Assembly: GCA_022797635.1 (NCBI GenBank)
Contig: JAAWKZ010000006.1
Span: 1 to 51,124 of the forward strand
DNA from: Clostridia bacterium
Lineage (GTDB): Bacteria > Bacillota > Clostridia > TANB77 > CAG-508
Reading direction: 5' to 3'
Length of the DNA stretch: 51,124 nt
Position 1 is the first letter of the stretch; each line of letters starts with the position of its first letter. A model generated the notes under the pieces. It worked only from the letters and a program-made list of their open reading frames with translations, had not been told where the DNA came from and did no database searches. Positions 51,081 through 51,124 of the stretch are shown piece after piece. The position numbers were made by a program, and so were the translations under genes.

Positions 51081-51124
51081 ATGACAAATGAAGTAAAAAC
51101 AAATGAGACACAAGAAAGCGGTTT
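51081..51124 (+). CDS. Start of a gene cut by the window end
   Basis: ATG 51081 with AAAGGAG at 51061-51067 begins MTNEVKTNETQESG; only 14 codons are visible. Nothing about its function can be said from this. In spore formers spoIVFB is often followed by ribosomal protein L21 or an RNase E/G gene, but the visible residues do not prove either. Confidence 0.45.
   Translation, partial: MTNEVKTNETQESG

Noticed and set aside
1..51124. TGA reassignment as the cause of split genes
   Set aside because: TGA acts as a normal stop (22693, 37920, 47245) and the split frames do not meet TGA but CGG.
1..51124. CRISPR arrays, insertion sequences, prophage, rRNA or tRNA genes
   Set aside because: No spaced direct repeats, transposase motifs, integrase motifs or tRNA-like folds were seen by eye; short diverged copies could be missed.

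Overview
The window comes from an AT-rich, endospore-forming, probably anaerobic Firmicute of the Clostridia type. Support: A-rich Shine-Dalgarno sites (AGGAGG), near-consensus sigma-A promoters (TTGACA-17-TATAAT), Spo0A, a SpoIVFA/SpoIVFB-like pair, a YyaC-like protein, a SpoVD/FtsI-type PBP, reverse rubrerythrin with rubredoxin, and heavy use of AGA for arginine. An uncultured gut lineage is my inference. No rRNA, tRNA, CRISPR array, transposase or phage module was seen.

Layout. 1-2.9 kb: end of tilS, ftsH, a TSCPD protein. 2.9-6.1 kb (minus): PASTA penicillin-binding protein and an HD-GYP protein whose frame is split at an in-frame CGG. 6.2-8.5 kb: XRE regulator with flanking repeats, a 46-aa coiled-coil ORF, an MtaD-like deaminase. 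8.5-12.1 kb: smc. 12.2-16.2 kb (minus): racemase, ATP-grasp, MurE-like operon. 16.4-19 kb: Ca2+-type P-ATPase. 19.3-21.7 kb (minus): M23 peptidase and HtrA. 21.8-25.2 kb: three small membrane proteins, rnhB, pyrimidine phosphorylase. 25.3-26.5 kb: zinc-ribbon protein, reverse rubrerythrin, rubredoxin. 26.6-29.5 kb: trmB and a two-component system. 29.7-32.1 kb: sortase and CnaB/SpaA adhesin. 32.2-38.5 kb: CNNM-like protein, WG-repeat protein, methionine gamma-lyase-like protein, a BaiN/HI0933 flavoprotein (second gene split at an in-frame CGG), YigZ. 38.6-39.5 kb: spo0A. 39.6-42.8 kb: divergent HNH nuclease and SEC-C protein. 42.8-45.6 kb: lysine riboswitch, GNAT-like protein, PepD. 45.6-49.1 kb: small proteins, DUF4116, AlkD-like, PLC-like and YyaC-like genes. 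49.2-50.9 kb: spoIVFA/spoIVFB. The last gene starts at 51081 and is cut.

Main discovery candidate. Reading every gene by eye, I find no in-frame CGG codon in roughly 15,000 codons except two, at 5736-5734 (minus) and 36749-36751 (plus). At exactly these two points an otherwise intact, well-conserved protein needs a +1 shift: skipping the C turns CGG-A into GGA (Gly) and restores a conserved motif (HD-GYP GSGYP; BaiN GKKLLITGKGRCN). The other CGN codons are used. This fits a genome in which CGG is unassigned (no tRNA-Arg CCG) and is crossed by a +1 frameshift or by four-base CGGA-to-Gly decoding. A second result is a clear lysine riboswitch with its terminator in front of an unusual pair, a GNAT-like protein and a PepD dipeptidase.
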